Assembly (NCBI GenBank): GCA_001599835.1
Contig: BCIC01000003.1
Coordinates: 2,537,372 to 2,601,371, forward strand
Length of the DNA stretch: 64,000 nucleotides
From: Thermoascus crustaceus
Taxonomy: Eukaryota > Ascomycota > Eurotiomycetes > Eurotiales > Thermoascaceae
Direction of reading: 5' to 3'
How positions within the stretch are numbered: the first letter of the stretch is position 1; every line of letters begins with the position of its first letter. This document shows positions 14,401 through 25,817 of the stretch, piece by piece. The notes beneath the pieces were generated by a model that worked only from the letters and a program-made list of their open reading frames with translations, was not told the origin of the DNA and did not search any database. The position numbers and the translations under genes are program-made.

Positions 14401-14839
14401 CTGAATGTCAGGATAGATGCAGTTTCCGACATATTCGGACGAAAAGTAGGATGGCAAGGAGCAAATGAGTGCGCGTGTACTATCTGTAGATCCCTGATAC
14501 AGGATTGGGTCATGTGACTCATAATATAGGTGTCCTTAGACCTAAGGCATCAGGTGGTACCGCGTGTATACATATATCACGTGCGGATTCGCCTATTACA
14601 TATCCATGGAATAAAAGAAATAACTTCAAATAAGGCAGGTTCGCAAACCCGAATACAGTGAGGGAAACTAAGCAATTATATCCCTAAAATTTCGTTAAAG
14701 CACTAAGAGATAAATAGCGGGTATTCATTTCCATCATCATTCTTCTGCCACCCAGACTCGATCTTCTCTCAACCACCCATAGGGCCCAAAACTTGATACC
14801 CTTTCCTTCAGGTTACGAGTCCTTCCAGCAAGGACCGCC
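8433..14839. other. Long intergenic region downstream of flbD
   Basis: The first 700 bases are T-rich and probably contain the flbD 3' UTR. Beyond that I find no coding signal. There are many short palindromic CCTAGG/GGTACC-like strings, a GC-rich GGCTGGCCAGCC-type patch near 9340-9365, a 17-base A run ending at 11942 and a short GATGAT run near 13465. Open frames such as 12133-12597 (minus) show no recognisable domain. It could host non-coding RNA, which sequence alone cannot show. Confidence 0.55.
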
Positions 14840-17692
14840 TTATGATGTGTTCTGACTCTCTTCACATTCTCTTCTCCGTATCCTGCTGGAAATATTCCCT
14901 CTTCTGTGCAGCTGTTATCTCAGCTATGTTGTGTTGTCACCACCACCACAGGCTCGCCGAGTTACGCGAAGACTTAAATGAATTATTTCTCTCTATCCCT
15001 CTACATCATTGTCTCGTCGATGAGGTAGTGCTTGATTCTGATTATCTTTTTTTCTTGACCTATTTACACCTTCTCTTTACCTCATTCACCATATTTTTCG
15101 GACTTTGTACTTCAAGCCACAGAAGACAGGTCCATCGGAGGCTGAGGGCCAAGAGGTGAATTCAAATTGTCGCACTGAACTCTGGGCGCAGATGGCTACA
15201 ATTTCTTCTTTTTGCGATCCTTCTTCGCGCCTTTCGCACACTACCCTGCAGAGAAGGAAATACAGTCACACTCATATCCTCGGCCAGTGTTTTGTCCCAT
15301 TGGAGCCATAACTCGAGGTAGTCAATTTTCAACTGGCCGTGAAGTCCAACTTTCGACTCGTTATGAATACTGATTTTCTTCCTTTGAACACGTTCTGGAG
15401 ACGCAACAGGTATGCCAAGATGAAAATATCTGCAATTTTTCTAGGCCCATGACCACTTGCAAGAAAACCGCAGGTTGCACCGCGCATGCCATCCAGCACC
15501 GTATCCGTAAGCTGCAAGTCAAAGCGGACTCAAAGGACAGAGATCAGTCAATTCCAAATACCCATCAAAGTGCAAGAGCGCTGGTGGCACTGACAAGGCC
15601 GCTATGCTAGAGAAATACAAGGTTTCTTGACCAACTGACGATCTTGATAATTGAAACACCCATGTGTCCATCTTTCCGGAGCTCTGGTTGTTGGTCTTAT
15701 CTAACTACTTCAACGGAGCGCAGCACTCCAGCACCCAGAATCTTGCAAGCGCTCGGTTGTCAACAGTGACACTGGTCAGCCTAGTAAAGATGAGTACTGT
15801 GGTAAGGAAGCTAGCACTAATAATATTGCTCTGGTGGAGAAGGCTGCTGAAAATAATAATCAGCACACAGATGCTGTTGTCAAGGATGAATCAGATACCA
15901 ACTAAGCCGCGCATGGCTCTTGACTGTCCGACTTTTCATGCATACAAAGTATGAATGCGTGCCATGCCCAACGGGGCAGCAAATACCGGGCTTCAATTCC
16001 AACAGGCCACGGATTACAGACAAGGAAGGATCTGACGCCTCCTGTGATAATAGGACATCAACCGAGCCTCATCGGACCTACCTATCTGGTAGGCAGGTAT
16101 GCATGCATCTCTCTCTTTTCCAGCTGTAAGTGACGACCGACTCTCTTGGACCACTCTGCAAACCATGAACGCAGGCAAAACGATGTATCGGCTTGACCAG
16201 CTCATCGGAGTTTCCGGTGATTAGTCAATTCTCCATTTCTTCTGGCTAATCTTAACCTTTTGGCGAGAATGTCGAGTCGCTGGATTTTATCGCGGAGTTC
16301 TTTCAATAACCAGACACATTCTATCCCTTTTTATACTCTATTCCAAATCTCTATTGTCTCGCTGTCGTGGAGTGTTTAGATTCTCACCATCACAAATATC
16401 ATCTTCCGAAGCACACCTTGGCATCCCAAAGCATCGAGATCTTGTATAGGATATACATCTCGGTGGACTGGGGAGCTCCGGGGATAGTTACGCTTAGTTC
16501 TCTGGGTACGGGGACTGGAAAAGACATTACGTGGCCCCACGCAATGAAATAATACTTTGTGATATCTGATAAGATGGTTCTGACCCTTTTAACCTGCTAT
16601 CCTACCTGTGGCCCAGGGAGGTTAATGACACGAGGACCACCATGTGACATCCAAGTCGCCGGAGGTAGGCAGCAAAGTCAACCCCAAATCAAAGAGTCAT
16701 CATGGATCATTTTTGAGATTCGCTCTTACAACGTCGAAGACTCATCTATTGGCAAATTACACTATCGACTTGTGCCCAAGATACAACCTCGACAAACAGT
16801 CAATTGCTCACGATGACTGCGTTGCTTGGGCATGTGGGCTTCAGCGAGCCCTTTCTCGAGAGCGAAGATCTTTTGTCATCTTCCAGAAGGCTACGCAGAA
16901 CAGATATACGATAGTGTTGAGGCTCTCTGAGAACTGACCGGTGAGCGCGCTGACAACGTTCAGAATGGACAGATTGATAATTAATTTGTGGTTATCTTCG
17001 ACCTCTTATATGCTGTCAAGACTGAAACCTGTCTCTGGAGGATTTGGTGACCGCCCAAGTATCTGTTAAAAACCGAGTTCTAGTGGCGCTCCTGGGGCGC
17101 GCCATGGGTGTGATCGTGATTTGCTTCATGAGTCGCACTTTTCCTCTCACTGGCCGGGTGGACGTTCTGTTGGGGTCTTTCGGAACCACCCCCGATGTTT
17201 GATAATGATGGTTCATTGGGTTTTGCCAACAAAGACAACAATTTTGACCTAGTCGTTTGCCCCGAATCGTTACACCACCAGAGGACATCCCTTCTCAACC
17301 GAGGCGGAGATTCTGATAGCCCAACCTCAACGACGAGCGTCGGTTAAGACGTTTGCATGGACAATGTGGAGGGCATAATCGCGCAATCACCGTCCTTGGA
17401 GGAAATCGGTCAATGATATGTTGCGGGCCCAACTGGAATAATGGTATCATACAGCATATTCATTCGATACTCAGCCTGACTTCTAATTCCGTGGAACTCA
17501 GAAGCTACCATTTCGTGCCCAGGGATCGGGGTTAATTTCAGAACAGCGATATGCAGTTCATTGTAATACGAGACCCCGGTACCTTCCTTTGCCAATGATG
17601 TCGCATCTTATATCAGGAACCTCGATGATTCGCATTTTCTGCGACCTGGAACAGCGACTGTGATTTGTGCGATATCATTCAACACCGCGTAG
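14840..17692 (+). pseudogene. Faint coding relics, family not identified
   Basis: Three patches read like decayed protein-coding DNA on the plus strand. One near 14841-14960 resembles a signal peptide (hydrophobic, Cys-rich, after an ATG). One near 15744-15905 is a polar Asn/Glu/Lys-rich frame ending in a stop. One at 17210-17692 keeps one frame with coherent protein-like composition but is interrupted by stops at 17345, 17414, 17477 and 17564. The patches are not in one frame and I could not join them with introns. A decayed secreted protein gene is one reading; chance is the other, because four stops in 161 codons is only modestly below random expectation. I do not assign a function. Confidence 0.2.
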
Positions 17693-19579
17693 TGGATTGT
17701 TTTCAAGCAAGGCAAAGCAAAACTTCCACAACTTCTTATTTACCCTAGTCGACCTACCCTTGCACCTACTTTCCCAGACTTCCCGTCGCCAATGCAGACG
17801 AGAAAATCTGCCTTGTCGCGGAAGAGAGCATGTCTTACCACAATGGCAGTCCTTTCTTGCGATATTACCATGTAACTGCCTACTTAGGCACCACCACTAC
17901 GGCCCTGTATTAATACTTTTAACTTATGCTCATAGCTAGCTAAAAAAATACAAGCGTCCTATATTCATTCATTCCGTATTCATAATGGCCACACTGGCCA
18001 TAATATCTCTTGTATACGCAAAGGAAACTGTGTGAACAGAGTTATTTGATATCCCAAGATTTAGTAAAATATCATCATGTACGGATTATCAGATTTGGAG
18101 ATACACTAATTACCGAAAGTTATGAACAGGGAAATCCAACTGTTTATCCACGGAAAATCGATCAAGCCGCGTGAAAAAAGATAGGTGCAAATAGGGCAGG
18201 GAATCGCAACCTTTGTTACAAAAAGATGAACAGAATGAGAGCCTCCTATTAATATTGGAAACTTGAACCTGGCAGGCTGTTATACTCCTTTTGTCTGTCG
18301 CAAGGAGAGATGTTCCAATTCAAGCTCGGAGGTGTAAAAGTACCTAACTTTTGGCGTTCTGGAGACGGGCTTTGTGCGTTGCTCCCTCTATGCTGTATCA
18401 AGAACTGCCTTTGGGTTCTAAGGAGTATAATTTGCCTTTTTATGTCGCTTACTCCAGTGTCTGCTCAAAATATGCCTGCATTTATTTCGCTAGCGAGTTC
18501 TTTCATTGAGCTGCTCAACAGTGCTAGCAAGCTCGGTATCACAAAATAAATCGAATCAATAGCTTGCATTATTCGTGACTTCGAAGGCAACTGCAGCCTT
18601 GGGCTACCTGTTATCTTCGCTGGCCATGGAGAAATGGGTTTTAAGGCTACAGCATAATATCTGTTATGTGTCCACTGTCATTCTCCCTGCACATATCAAG
18701 TCAACTCTGTTGTTGAACTGGTATCAACCTGGTATCCACGTTGACCTCTGCACAAAATTTCATTTCACTTGCGACGCTTTCTTCGGGCCTCTCCTTGTTG
18801 CTCCCCAGGTCTGGCTACTAGTATCATCAAGAAGTCATATATCTTCTACCCGGTCCACCCATCGCTAAATTCGAGTATGTGAATCGAGGACAGGGACACT
18901 GTCCCATTGTGTATATCTAACTTCTAGGCCAGGTATGTCAAGGGAGCTCGCCGGTGAGAGAATTGAAATCAGGTATCATGACGGTCGCAGATATCCTCAA
19001 CATCAGACTTGGTTATTCAGTCCCGTCATACTCAGAATCCCACACACATAGAGCGTACTGTTCGAGTTCAAAGGTCAAATAGCTAAACCTTTCATCGTCT
19101 AGGAAACGCCACGCAGTGACCTTGACAACTGGCCTCGGATGTAGGTTGTACTTTCGGCGGGCAGGGTTCGAGCTGTAACTATCCTGGAGATGAGAGGATT
19201 ACGTTGGCGGGTTAGCAGTTCATCGTGGTAACTGGTCCAAGTCAACTCTCAGTGACTTGCAGACCGACATGTTTTGATTCTTCGAGAGCATAACGGACCT
19301 TGGCTTTGCTATTTGTGGAGTATCAACAAGACCGCGACGGAAGCCAGTGAGGTCACTCCGCAGCCCGAACCCGCGCTTATCCCAGTCGGGACTTCTCCAG
19401 TCTCCCGCCGCGCAGGTCAAACATCTGCTGAGCAGGACCGCGACTCGGCCGCTTTAACTTGTGTAAATCATCTTTCTTCGGACGGTTTAAAATTCTCTAC
19501 TTTGCTTCTTCTGAAATCAATGATTCCTTAGTCTTATATTACCCCGACCTCCCTCAACCCGGCACAATTCGCAGCCATC
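17693..19579. other. Intergenic, upstream of NCBP3-like gene
   Basis: No gene recognised. Short frames at 18310-18549 and 18575-18868 are rich in hydrophobic residues but match nothing I know. The last few hundred bases before 19580 should hold the promoter of the cap-binding protein gene; I see no obvious TATA box. Confidence 0.5.
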
Positions 19580-21090
19580 ATGGAGGTGGCCAGTCTCCAA
19601 CAGCCTTCTCTTAACTCTCAGCCTTCCAACGACATCGATCCCACTTCTAACGCCATGGATACCTCCATGGATATTGATATGGACCTTGACCTCGGTCCGC
19701 TCCCAGAGCCGGAGGCTATTGAAACGGTGAGTGCTTCCTGAGACCCGCCCGAGTTTCGCCTTTGGTTCCTAACGCTCTTGGATAGGAACCAGCCGAAGCG
19801 ACCGTTACCACTCAAGAAGGCGCGGCTGATCCTCTCACCGAAGAAGCGCAGTACGAAAAGGTTCACATCAGAGGCGTGGATGAGCTGACTACGGATAACG
19901 TCAAACAATTTGCTATCGACCACTTCAAGCTCGAGGAACCCAGTCGTATCGAGTGGATCGACGACACATCTGCGAACGTTGTCTACTCGTCTACGGAAGT
20001 GGGACTGCAAGCTCTGACTGCGTTCACCCAACTTGGTGAAGAAGAAGAAGCCTCTGCTCTCCCTCCACTGCGGTTGCGTACCGCGAAATCCTTGTCCAGC
20101 CATCCGGACTCTGTCCTTCAAGTCCGGTCTGCCGTGAAGACGGATCGCAAGAAGCCACGCGCGCACGAAGCTAGCAGATTCTATCTCATGCATCCAGAGC
20201 ATGACCCTAGAGAACGATTGCGAAAGGAGCTTTCGGAGAGAAGACGCCAAGGTCGGAGGGACGATAGTAGCCATGGCGACTACACGCGAAGGCGATTTGA
20301 CGACCGAGAACACCAGCGCCGACGGGATCGGGGCGGAGAAGAAGGCTACAATGCGGCCATGTATGACGATAATCAAGACAGCGCAGATTTCTCAGACTCG
20401 GAAAGAGGTCGGGACAGGAGAAGACGCGGCCGGCGGAGTGACCTGTTTCCGGATCATGAAGGACGTTCTTCAGGTCGCCTTAGGGATCGCAGTGCTTCCC
20501 CAGGTCGTGACGGTTTTGACAATGACAGGAGCGATAGCGATCGCCGTCAGTCTCGCCGGCGGTTCCGAGACCGATCGCCCCAGCTGCCGCGCCGCGCAAA
20601 CGATGGCAAAGAACTCTTCCCATCCAAAGTGCAGGATGGTGAAGGCAGTTCCAATGCACGAGAACTTTTCCCGAATAAAACCGTGGATAGCTATCTCAAG
20701 AAGGAGCTTTTCCCGAACAAGACCAGCAACCACCGCAGGTCAGATGCATTCGATGCTGCCGACGACACAGCGGATCTTTTCTCTAGACGAATGTCTGTGC
20801 CGTTCGTTGACGGCGCTCAAGACCAGAATACTGCACAGAAGAACAGCAAGAAGGAGCTTTTCCCAGAACCGGAAGACAAGAACGGGATCAGTATTCGTGG
20901 AGCGGCCTCCCAGGACCAGGAAGTTTCAATCCGCGGCGCTGCAAATGGCATAACGATCAAGGGTCGTGGTGCCTCAGTGCGAGAGTTATTCCCATCAAGA
21001 TACAATGCAAACGCAGGGAAGGAGCTGTTTTCTGACAAGCTGGAAGGGAGAGGAGGTCGACGACGTAAGGCGGAGGACATGTTTTACTGA
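19580..21090 (+). CDS. NCBP3-like nuclear cap-binding protein
   Basis: Two exons, 19580-19726 and 19786-21090, joined over a 59-nt intron with a GTGAGT donor, a CTAAC branch-like site and a TAG acceptor, giving 483 residues. The ATG at 19580 opens an acidic N-terminus. Residues about 75-125 match the RRM-like domain of nuclear cap-binding protein subunit 3 (DUF2414/NCBP3 family), including the VHIRGVDELTT entry strand and the WIDD signature near residue 106 (WLDD in animals). Family knowledge: NCBP3 binds the mRNA 5' cap region and links to mRNA export. Residues about 150-320 are rich in Arg, Asp and Ser with RD/RS-like stretches, typical of nuclear RNA-processing proteins. The C-terminal 160 residues carry a repeated Glu-Leu-Phe-Pro motif (see findings). 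The next gene follows on the same strand after 453 bp. Domain call fairly sure; exact role inferred. Confidence 0.82.
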
Positions 21091-21543
21091 GAAAAAGATT
21101 TGGTGACGAGCAAGTGGTGGTTGCAAGCGTGGAGCTGTGATCCTGGGTTACTCAGGTAATAAGGCAAATTAATGATGATGTTTATAGACATTTCAGGCAG
21201 CTATTTCTTCTGGGTTTTTGACGGAGCTCGGTTATGTTACTTATCTTTGCTGAGATAAATGGACATCTGGCTCGGCGCCAATGGTTACTTACAGTGATGA
21301 AATGCATCCAAATCTCTCTTCTCTAGTCAGAAAATTGATTTATGATGGCACAAAATATATCTTTTTCCCTTTTGTTTTGGTGGACACCATCGTGGTTCTT
21401 TCTTTTTTTATACGTAGACCGCCGTCTTATATCTCGCTAAGTCGCTTCGTAGTAGGTACTCCGCGAGACTAATGGTCAATTGCGCCACACCATCGAGCCT
21501 GAGACCTGCCACGTCTTTCAAGGCAAGCAGTTGGAAAAGAACA
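21091..21543 (+). other. Intergenic between two plus-strand genes
   Basis: A 453-bp spacer with the 3' end of the NCBP3-like gene and the promoter of the WD40-like gene. It is AT-rich with T-runs near 21360-21410. No other signal is apparent. Confidence 0.5.
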
Positions 21544-23337
21544 ATGAGCTCACGTTCACTCCCTACTTCATCATCATCATTACAACTAGCAAGTATACTG
21601 GTAGCTCGCTTCCTTCGTTCCAACAACTACACGCAGACCCTCGATGCGTTCATCCGCGAGGCCGGTCTTCCGCCCGACGCGGGGCAGGTGAGTGGCAGGG
21701 CGGGCTCCAGGAGTGTCGATGGATGGACCATCGAGGGAGTTATCGAGGAGAAGAAGGCATTTGATCAGAGCTTGAAGTTTGAGAGGTATGGAGAAGGCGA
21801 TGATGGACAGGAGGAGAAGTGGAGCGTTCCTGGTAAGTTAGGTAGCTCGGGCTCTCCAGTGTTCAAGATAGACTTCACGCCCCATAAATTGTCGTTTCTC
21901 TGTTGTGAAGATTGGACGCTATCTGCGGATCTGTTTTATATCCCTTTTCGATGGACTATACCCCGAGAGTATCTTTTTGTCATTGGTTTCCAAGCGTTTT
22001 TCTGTTTCTGTTTTCCCAACTACTGGTTTTGCCTTCGACCTATAAGTCTAGGTTTCTCTTCACGATACCAAACTAACATATCTAAAGCACCATCAAAACC
22101 AACCATAATACAGACCCCCAGCCCATCGAACCTGCTATCTGTGTCCGTGGAGCCATGGCAGCGGTCCAGAGGCGCAGACGGGGAAGAAGAAGAGACAGCT
22201 GCAGTATCACCATACATAGTCGCCACAGGAGCTGATAGACGATTAAACCTCTTTAAGACCGCCGATGGACATGATATCGCTACGTCCTTCTCCGGTCTCT
22301 CGGACTCTCCTATCCTGTCCCATGCCTCCGTATGGGACGGGAAGTATCACCTTATCACGAACATGTCCGGACAGCTCCTGCTCCTGCGGGACTCCCAGAT
22401 CCTGGACCGGAGGAAAGATCACACGAAGTATGCCGTCAAGGTGGTGACCTACGAGGTCAAGGATGAGGGTGAAGGCCCCTCTTGCAACGTGTGGATCGCC
22501 ACAGCAGGTTGGGATGCGAAGATCTTGATTTACCGCATGACTATCACGCCAGAGGGTTCCATTTCGATTGGAGATCCCGTCGCAAGCATCAGGCTCGCTA
22601 CGAATCCCGAATCGATCCTTTTCGTCCGCAGCACGGAGGAGTCGGGAGACTTGATGCTCCTTGCTTCGCGGCGCGATTCGACTTTTCTCTACTTCTACGA
22701 CCTTGAGCCGCCATCAACGGCTGCAGGATTGGAAGGGAACAAGCCCCACGAGTGCCGTCTTCTCGGGAAGCAGAATCTGGCACCGCACTCTCAAGCCTGG
22801 GTAACATTCTCACCCTCCTGTCTCGCGTTGAGTCCTCATGACCCGGGACTCCTTGCCGTGGCTACGTCGACGCTCCCGCACATGAAAGTCATGATCGTGC
22901 GGTTGCTGTTCCCATCCAAAGAAAGCATCAGTGGTATTACCGTTGCTCTTGAATCAGCATCCCTCGCGGAGCCGGAACCGCAGACGCAAGCCTCCCAGGC
23001 TCGCGCGGAGCTGGCGCTTCAGAACCGCGAGGACGCTGCCATTCTGATCCAGGCGAACACGCTGGCGCCGCAGACGGCGTACTCGACGCCGCAGGTCGTG
23101 TGGAGGCCGGATGGATCGGGTCTCTGGGTCAATGGAGATGATGGGGTCATCAGAGGTGTAGAGGCGAAGACGGGCAAGGTCGTTGCCACGTTGAAGGATG
23201 GGCATGAGGTGGGGAGTAAAGTACGGAGTATCTGGGCCGGTTGGGTCACGGGGAATGGTAAAGAGGAGGGTCAAAAGAGAGAGGAGTGGGTGCTCAGCGG
23301 CGGGTTTGATAAGAGGTTGATTGTTTGGAAGGTGTAG
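21544..23337 (+). CDS. LisH-like/WD40-like repeat protein
   Basis: Two exons, 21544-21832 and 22088-23337, giving 512 residues. The 255-nt intron has a GTAAGT donor and an AAG acceptor after an AACTAACAT branch site. Its length is a multiple of three and it lacks stops, so it reads through in frame, but its translation is Phe/Cys-rich and unlike the flanks, supporting splicing. The ATG at 21544 is preferred over 21472 because a LisH-like helix pair (residues about 13-43, with RFLRSNNYTQTLDAFI) then sits near the N-terminus, as in LisH-WD40 proteins. The remainder shows weak beta-propeller blades: ATGADRRLNLF, ATAGWDAKILIYRM and, at the very end, LSGGFDKRLIVWKV. LisH domains dimerise and WD40 propellers scaffold complexes; the specific complex is not recognisable. 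No enzyme motif is seen. Confidence 0.75.
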   Translation: MSSRSLPTSSSSLQLASILVARFLRSNNYTQTLDAFIREAGLPPDAGQVSGRAGSRSVDGWTIEGVIEEKKAFDQSLKFERYGEGDDGQEEKWSVPGKLGSSGSPVFKIDFTPHKLSFLCCEDWTLSADLFYIPFRWTIPREYLFVIGFQAFFCFCFPNYWFCLRPISLGFSSRYQTNISKAPSKPTIIQTPSPSNLLSVSVEPWQRSRGADGEEEETAAVSPYIVATGADRRLNLFKTADGHDIATSFSGLSDSPILSHASVWDGKYHLITNMSGQLLLLRDSQILDRRKDHTKYAVKVVTYEVKDEGEGPSCNVWIATAGWDAKILIYRMTITPEGSISIGDPVASIRLATNPESILFVRSTEESGDLMLLASRRDSTFLYFYDLEPPSTAAGLEGNKPHECRLLGKQNLAPHSQAWVTFSPSCLALSPHDPGLLAVATSTLPHMKVMIVRLLFPSKESISGITVALESASLAEPEPQTQASQARAELALQNREDAAILIQANTLAPQTAYSTPQVVWRPDGSGLWVNGDDGVIRGVEAKTGKVVATLKDGHEVGSKVRSIWAGWVTGNGKEEGQKREEWVLSGGFDKRLIVWKV

Positions 23338-24258
23338 GGACTGGGTCTTGTTACTCTGAATCCCGCATGAATAATAGATACGGTCTCACTATTCAGCCTG
23401 TCGGGATGTGTGGTATGCAGCTGTAGCAGAGTAAGGGAAGTAATCAGGTTTATACGAAGCCCTATACAGAGGCGTAGGAAAATATCTCGATCAATGAACA
23501 TCGTTGATAGTATTCTCAGGAACTAGACCACTAATCTCAAGCAATTCGTCTACGAATGATGCGGGTCTTCCCTATAGTGTCCAGTAAATGCGAATGGTCA
23601 GTGTAAAACAACATGGGAATGCATAGGTATGTAGCCTTCCGTCCATGCACCGTCTCGCCATGGAAGAATAAGGGAGAAGGTGTTTGGTAATAAGAGGGCC
23701 TGTGGAGTATGATCTCGGCACGTAAAATAATCCTTCAGCAGTCGGGCATGGGAGAATGGCCGCGAAGCTGTACACACATATGCCTTTGGGACCGGAGTTT
23801 CGACTTGAAACTTCAATGAAAGGGGGGGTCAGGGGGTCAGAGGATAGGGGCCAGGAAAGTCATCGCTACTGGCATGCAGAAGCAGGAGCAAAAAGGACTA
23901 TCAGGAAAAAGGAGAAAATGTCGTAGGCGGTTGCTGTTTGGGAGTAAATTTTGGCCCTGTTGAGATGCGAATCTACCTGACTGTAGAAACGGGAAGTAAT
24001 CACATCTGCCGCCTCTCCGGCACCGTGGTATCGAAAGAAAAAAAAAAGAAAGATCCCGTTTGTTGTTTTCGTCCTTTATCTTTTTTTTGCTTTTCTCAAG
24101 TCTCAAAAGAGACCGTCACGCAAAAAAACCAGCCAGGTTCATGTACCTCTCAGGAGTCCTTTACTCCCAGGTGCAGTCAACTTGCCCTCTGTATTTGATC
24201 GACATGACACATCATCGCACATGTTTTTGACCGCCGCCAGTTTCCGGGTACTCGTCGT
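23338..24258. other. Convergent 3' intergenic region
   Basis: This stretch lies between the stop codons of the convergent WD40-like gene and rpl29. Frames at 23572-24106 on the minus strand have no recognisable domain. It includes a G-rich patch near 23822-23840 and A-runs near 24037-24050. It probably contains the two 3' UTRs. Confidence 0.5.
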
Positions 24259-24769
24259 CTATGCGCTTTCCCTCTTGCCCTCCTTAACCTCCTTCTGTTG
24301 TGGTTGTCAGTTGCCTGTTGCCCAAGTCTCTTCTTCTGTCGTTCCGAGAAGAGGATCGCGACCTACCAGAGCCTTCATTGTGCCATGCAGGGCGTGTCTG
24401 TGGTTACGGCGGAACTTGGGGTCGACACCCTTCAGGGAGGGGTAACGGTAGGTCTTGGGCTTCTTGATACTGGAGAGCAGAGCAACCCGGTCAGCGTCTT
24501 GCCATATTCCATCTTTCTTTCGTCTAGCAGCCGCTTTAGGACGCTCTATCTACAAATCCATGCTGACAGGACCTGCGGAAGAGGGAGCTCTGGGAAATAG
24601 AGCGTAGAGAAGATAAATGGGATCCGACGCACCCGTTCTTGTGAGCCTTCTTGTTCTGGTTGTGCTGAGACGAGTTCTTTGACTCTGCATGAAAGCGTTA
24701 GTGATGATGCTTTCCGCACGGAAAAACAGAAATAGAGGATGGGAAGCAGCGTAGATACGTACTGGCCAT
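24259..24769 (-). CDS. rpl29: 60S ribosomal protein L29 (eL29)
   Basis: Four coding exons on the minus strand: 24763-24769, 24633-24684, 24367-24469 and 24259-24294, giving 65 residues. The first coding exon is only ATGGCCA; splicing gives MAKSKNSSQHNQNKK, the invariant eL29 start. Exon 3 encodes GIKKPKTYRYPSLKGVDPKF and the RRNHRHALHGTMKAL segment, and exon 4 encodes the basic tail KEVKEGKRESA. Introns are 78, 163 and 72 nt with GTACGT, GTGCGT and GTAGGT donors. Length and every conserved block agree with fungal L29, a small basic protein on the large ribosomal subunit. It is divergent from atp16 with about 1 kb between starts. The exons are so short that no long open frame covers the gene, so it is easy to miss. 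Confidence 0.93.
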
Positions 24770-25260
24770 CTTGACGGATGTGTCGCAACGTAGAGGGTTG
24801 ACGTTGAACTGGTGGTGTCTGTCTTGTCCTTGAACTTCGATCAAGCAGCAGCCCAAAGACTCCGGAGGCGTCGCGCTCGGCTAGGGCTCGGGTTGGCGGT
24901 TTGTGTGGGATCTCGCTTACGCACACGGGCTAGCCCCAAGCTCTGGCCGTGACACCCTTCGGGTCCGCAACCTCGACGTCTTAAATCAACTATTTCATGT
25001 CTGGAATAGAATAATATGCTTATCTAAATTGTCCATTCCTACTTATGCATTCTTTTCGCGCTTCAAGGAGGGACTCATCATCTCGACGGTCGTGTTTGGG
25101 AACTCCCAACACGGTCTCCCGTCTCGAGAGAAGACATACACGGCCAGTCTTGCTCCCTGTAAGCAATAGAAAGAGAATGATCCCCGACTACTGGATCCCA
25201 CATAATTAAGGACACCATCTTGAGGACTCTCTCATAGTTTTGATATGACCGTTGACATAG

Positions 25261-25268
25261 TCACGTGA
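25261..25268. promoter_or_regulatory. TCACGTGA palindrome (bHLH/Cbf1-type box)
   Basis: A perfect 8-bp palindrome with the CACGTG E-box core, about 490 bp upstream of the rpl29 start and 550 bp upstream of atp16. Factors of the Cbf1 or other bHLH families bind such cores in fungi. Function here is inferred only. Confidence 0.35.
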
Positions 25269-25686
25269 TTATAGTATGCACTCGGGGGATAACGGAGTTG
25301 GTCAACGCTTCTAGTGGCCGATGCTTCTTTATGCTTCTTTCTGTATCAGCAACCATCAGCCTTAGTATGCTGCGTAGTACTCTCTGACAGATTCAACATG
25401 CGGTCATTCCAGGATTAATTGCAGTTAACCAGATTCCTAGCCTGATTATGTGCTGGAATGCCTGATTCGTTTCGGAATCCTAGGTTAGGAGACCACGGAT
25501 GAGCGGATAGTAGTCGACATCGCTTTCTGCTCCAACACCACTCATGTCAGAGGTAGAGTAGCATTTTGGGTCTTTTAACAGTCCTTTTCATAGAGCAATG
25601 CATCTTAGACATACCAGCCTGTTTAACTTCACCTATATGTTTAGATTACTGCACAGACAAAGATGCCCTGGACGGCTGTTGTGTAT

Positions 25687-25696
25687 ATCACGTGAT
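25687..25696. promoter_or_regulatory. ATCACGTGAT palindrome near atp16
   Basis: A perfect 10-bp palindrome with a CACGTG core, about 120 bp upstream of the atp16 ATG. It shares nine of ten bases with the site at 25261 (TCACGTGAT). The position close to the start suits a proximal promoter element; binding is not shown. Confidence 0.4.
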
Positions 25697-25817
25697 TACA
25701 AGTGTGCCTCAAGCGGCTAGGGCCCTGCGGCATCCGACTTCGATCCTGCAACCTCATTTCCGAGTGAACGTTTTGAGGGACATCGCTTTACCACCTTCTC
25801 CTTCAATCCTCGTCACA

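Larger units (their letters stand above)
24770..25817. promoter_or_regulatory. Divergent rpl29/atp16 promoter region
   Basis: A 1,048-bp region between the start codons of rpl29 (minus) and atp16 (plus). It holds two CACGTG palindromes, listed separately, and no coding signal that I trust. Any long 5' UTR introns of rpl29 would also lie here. Confidence 0.5.
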
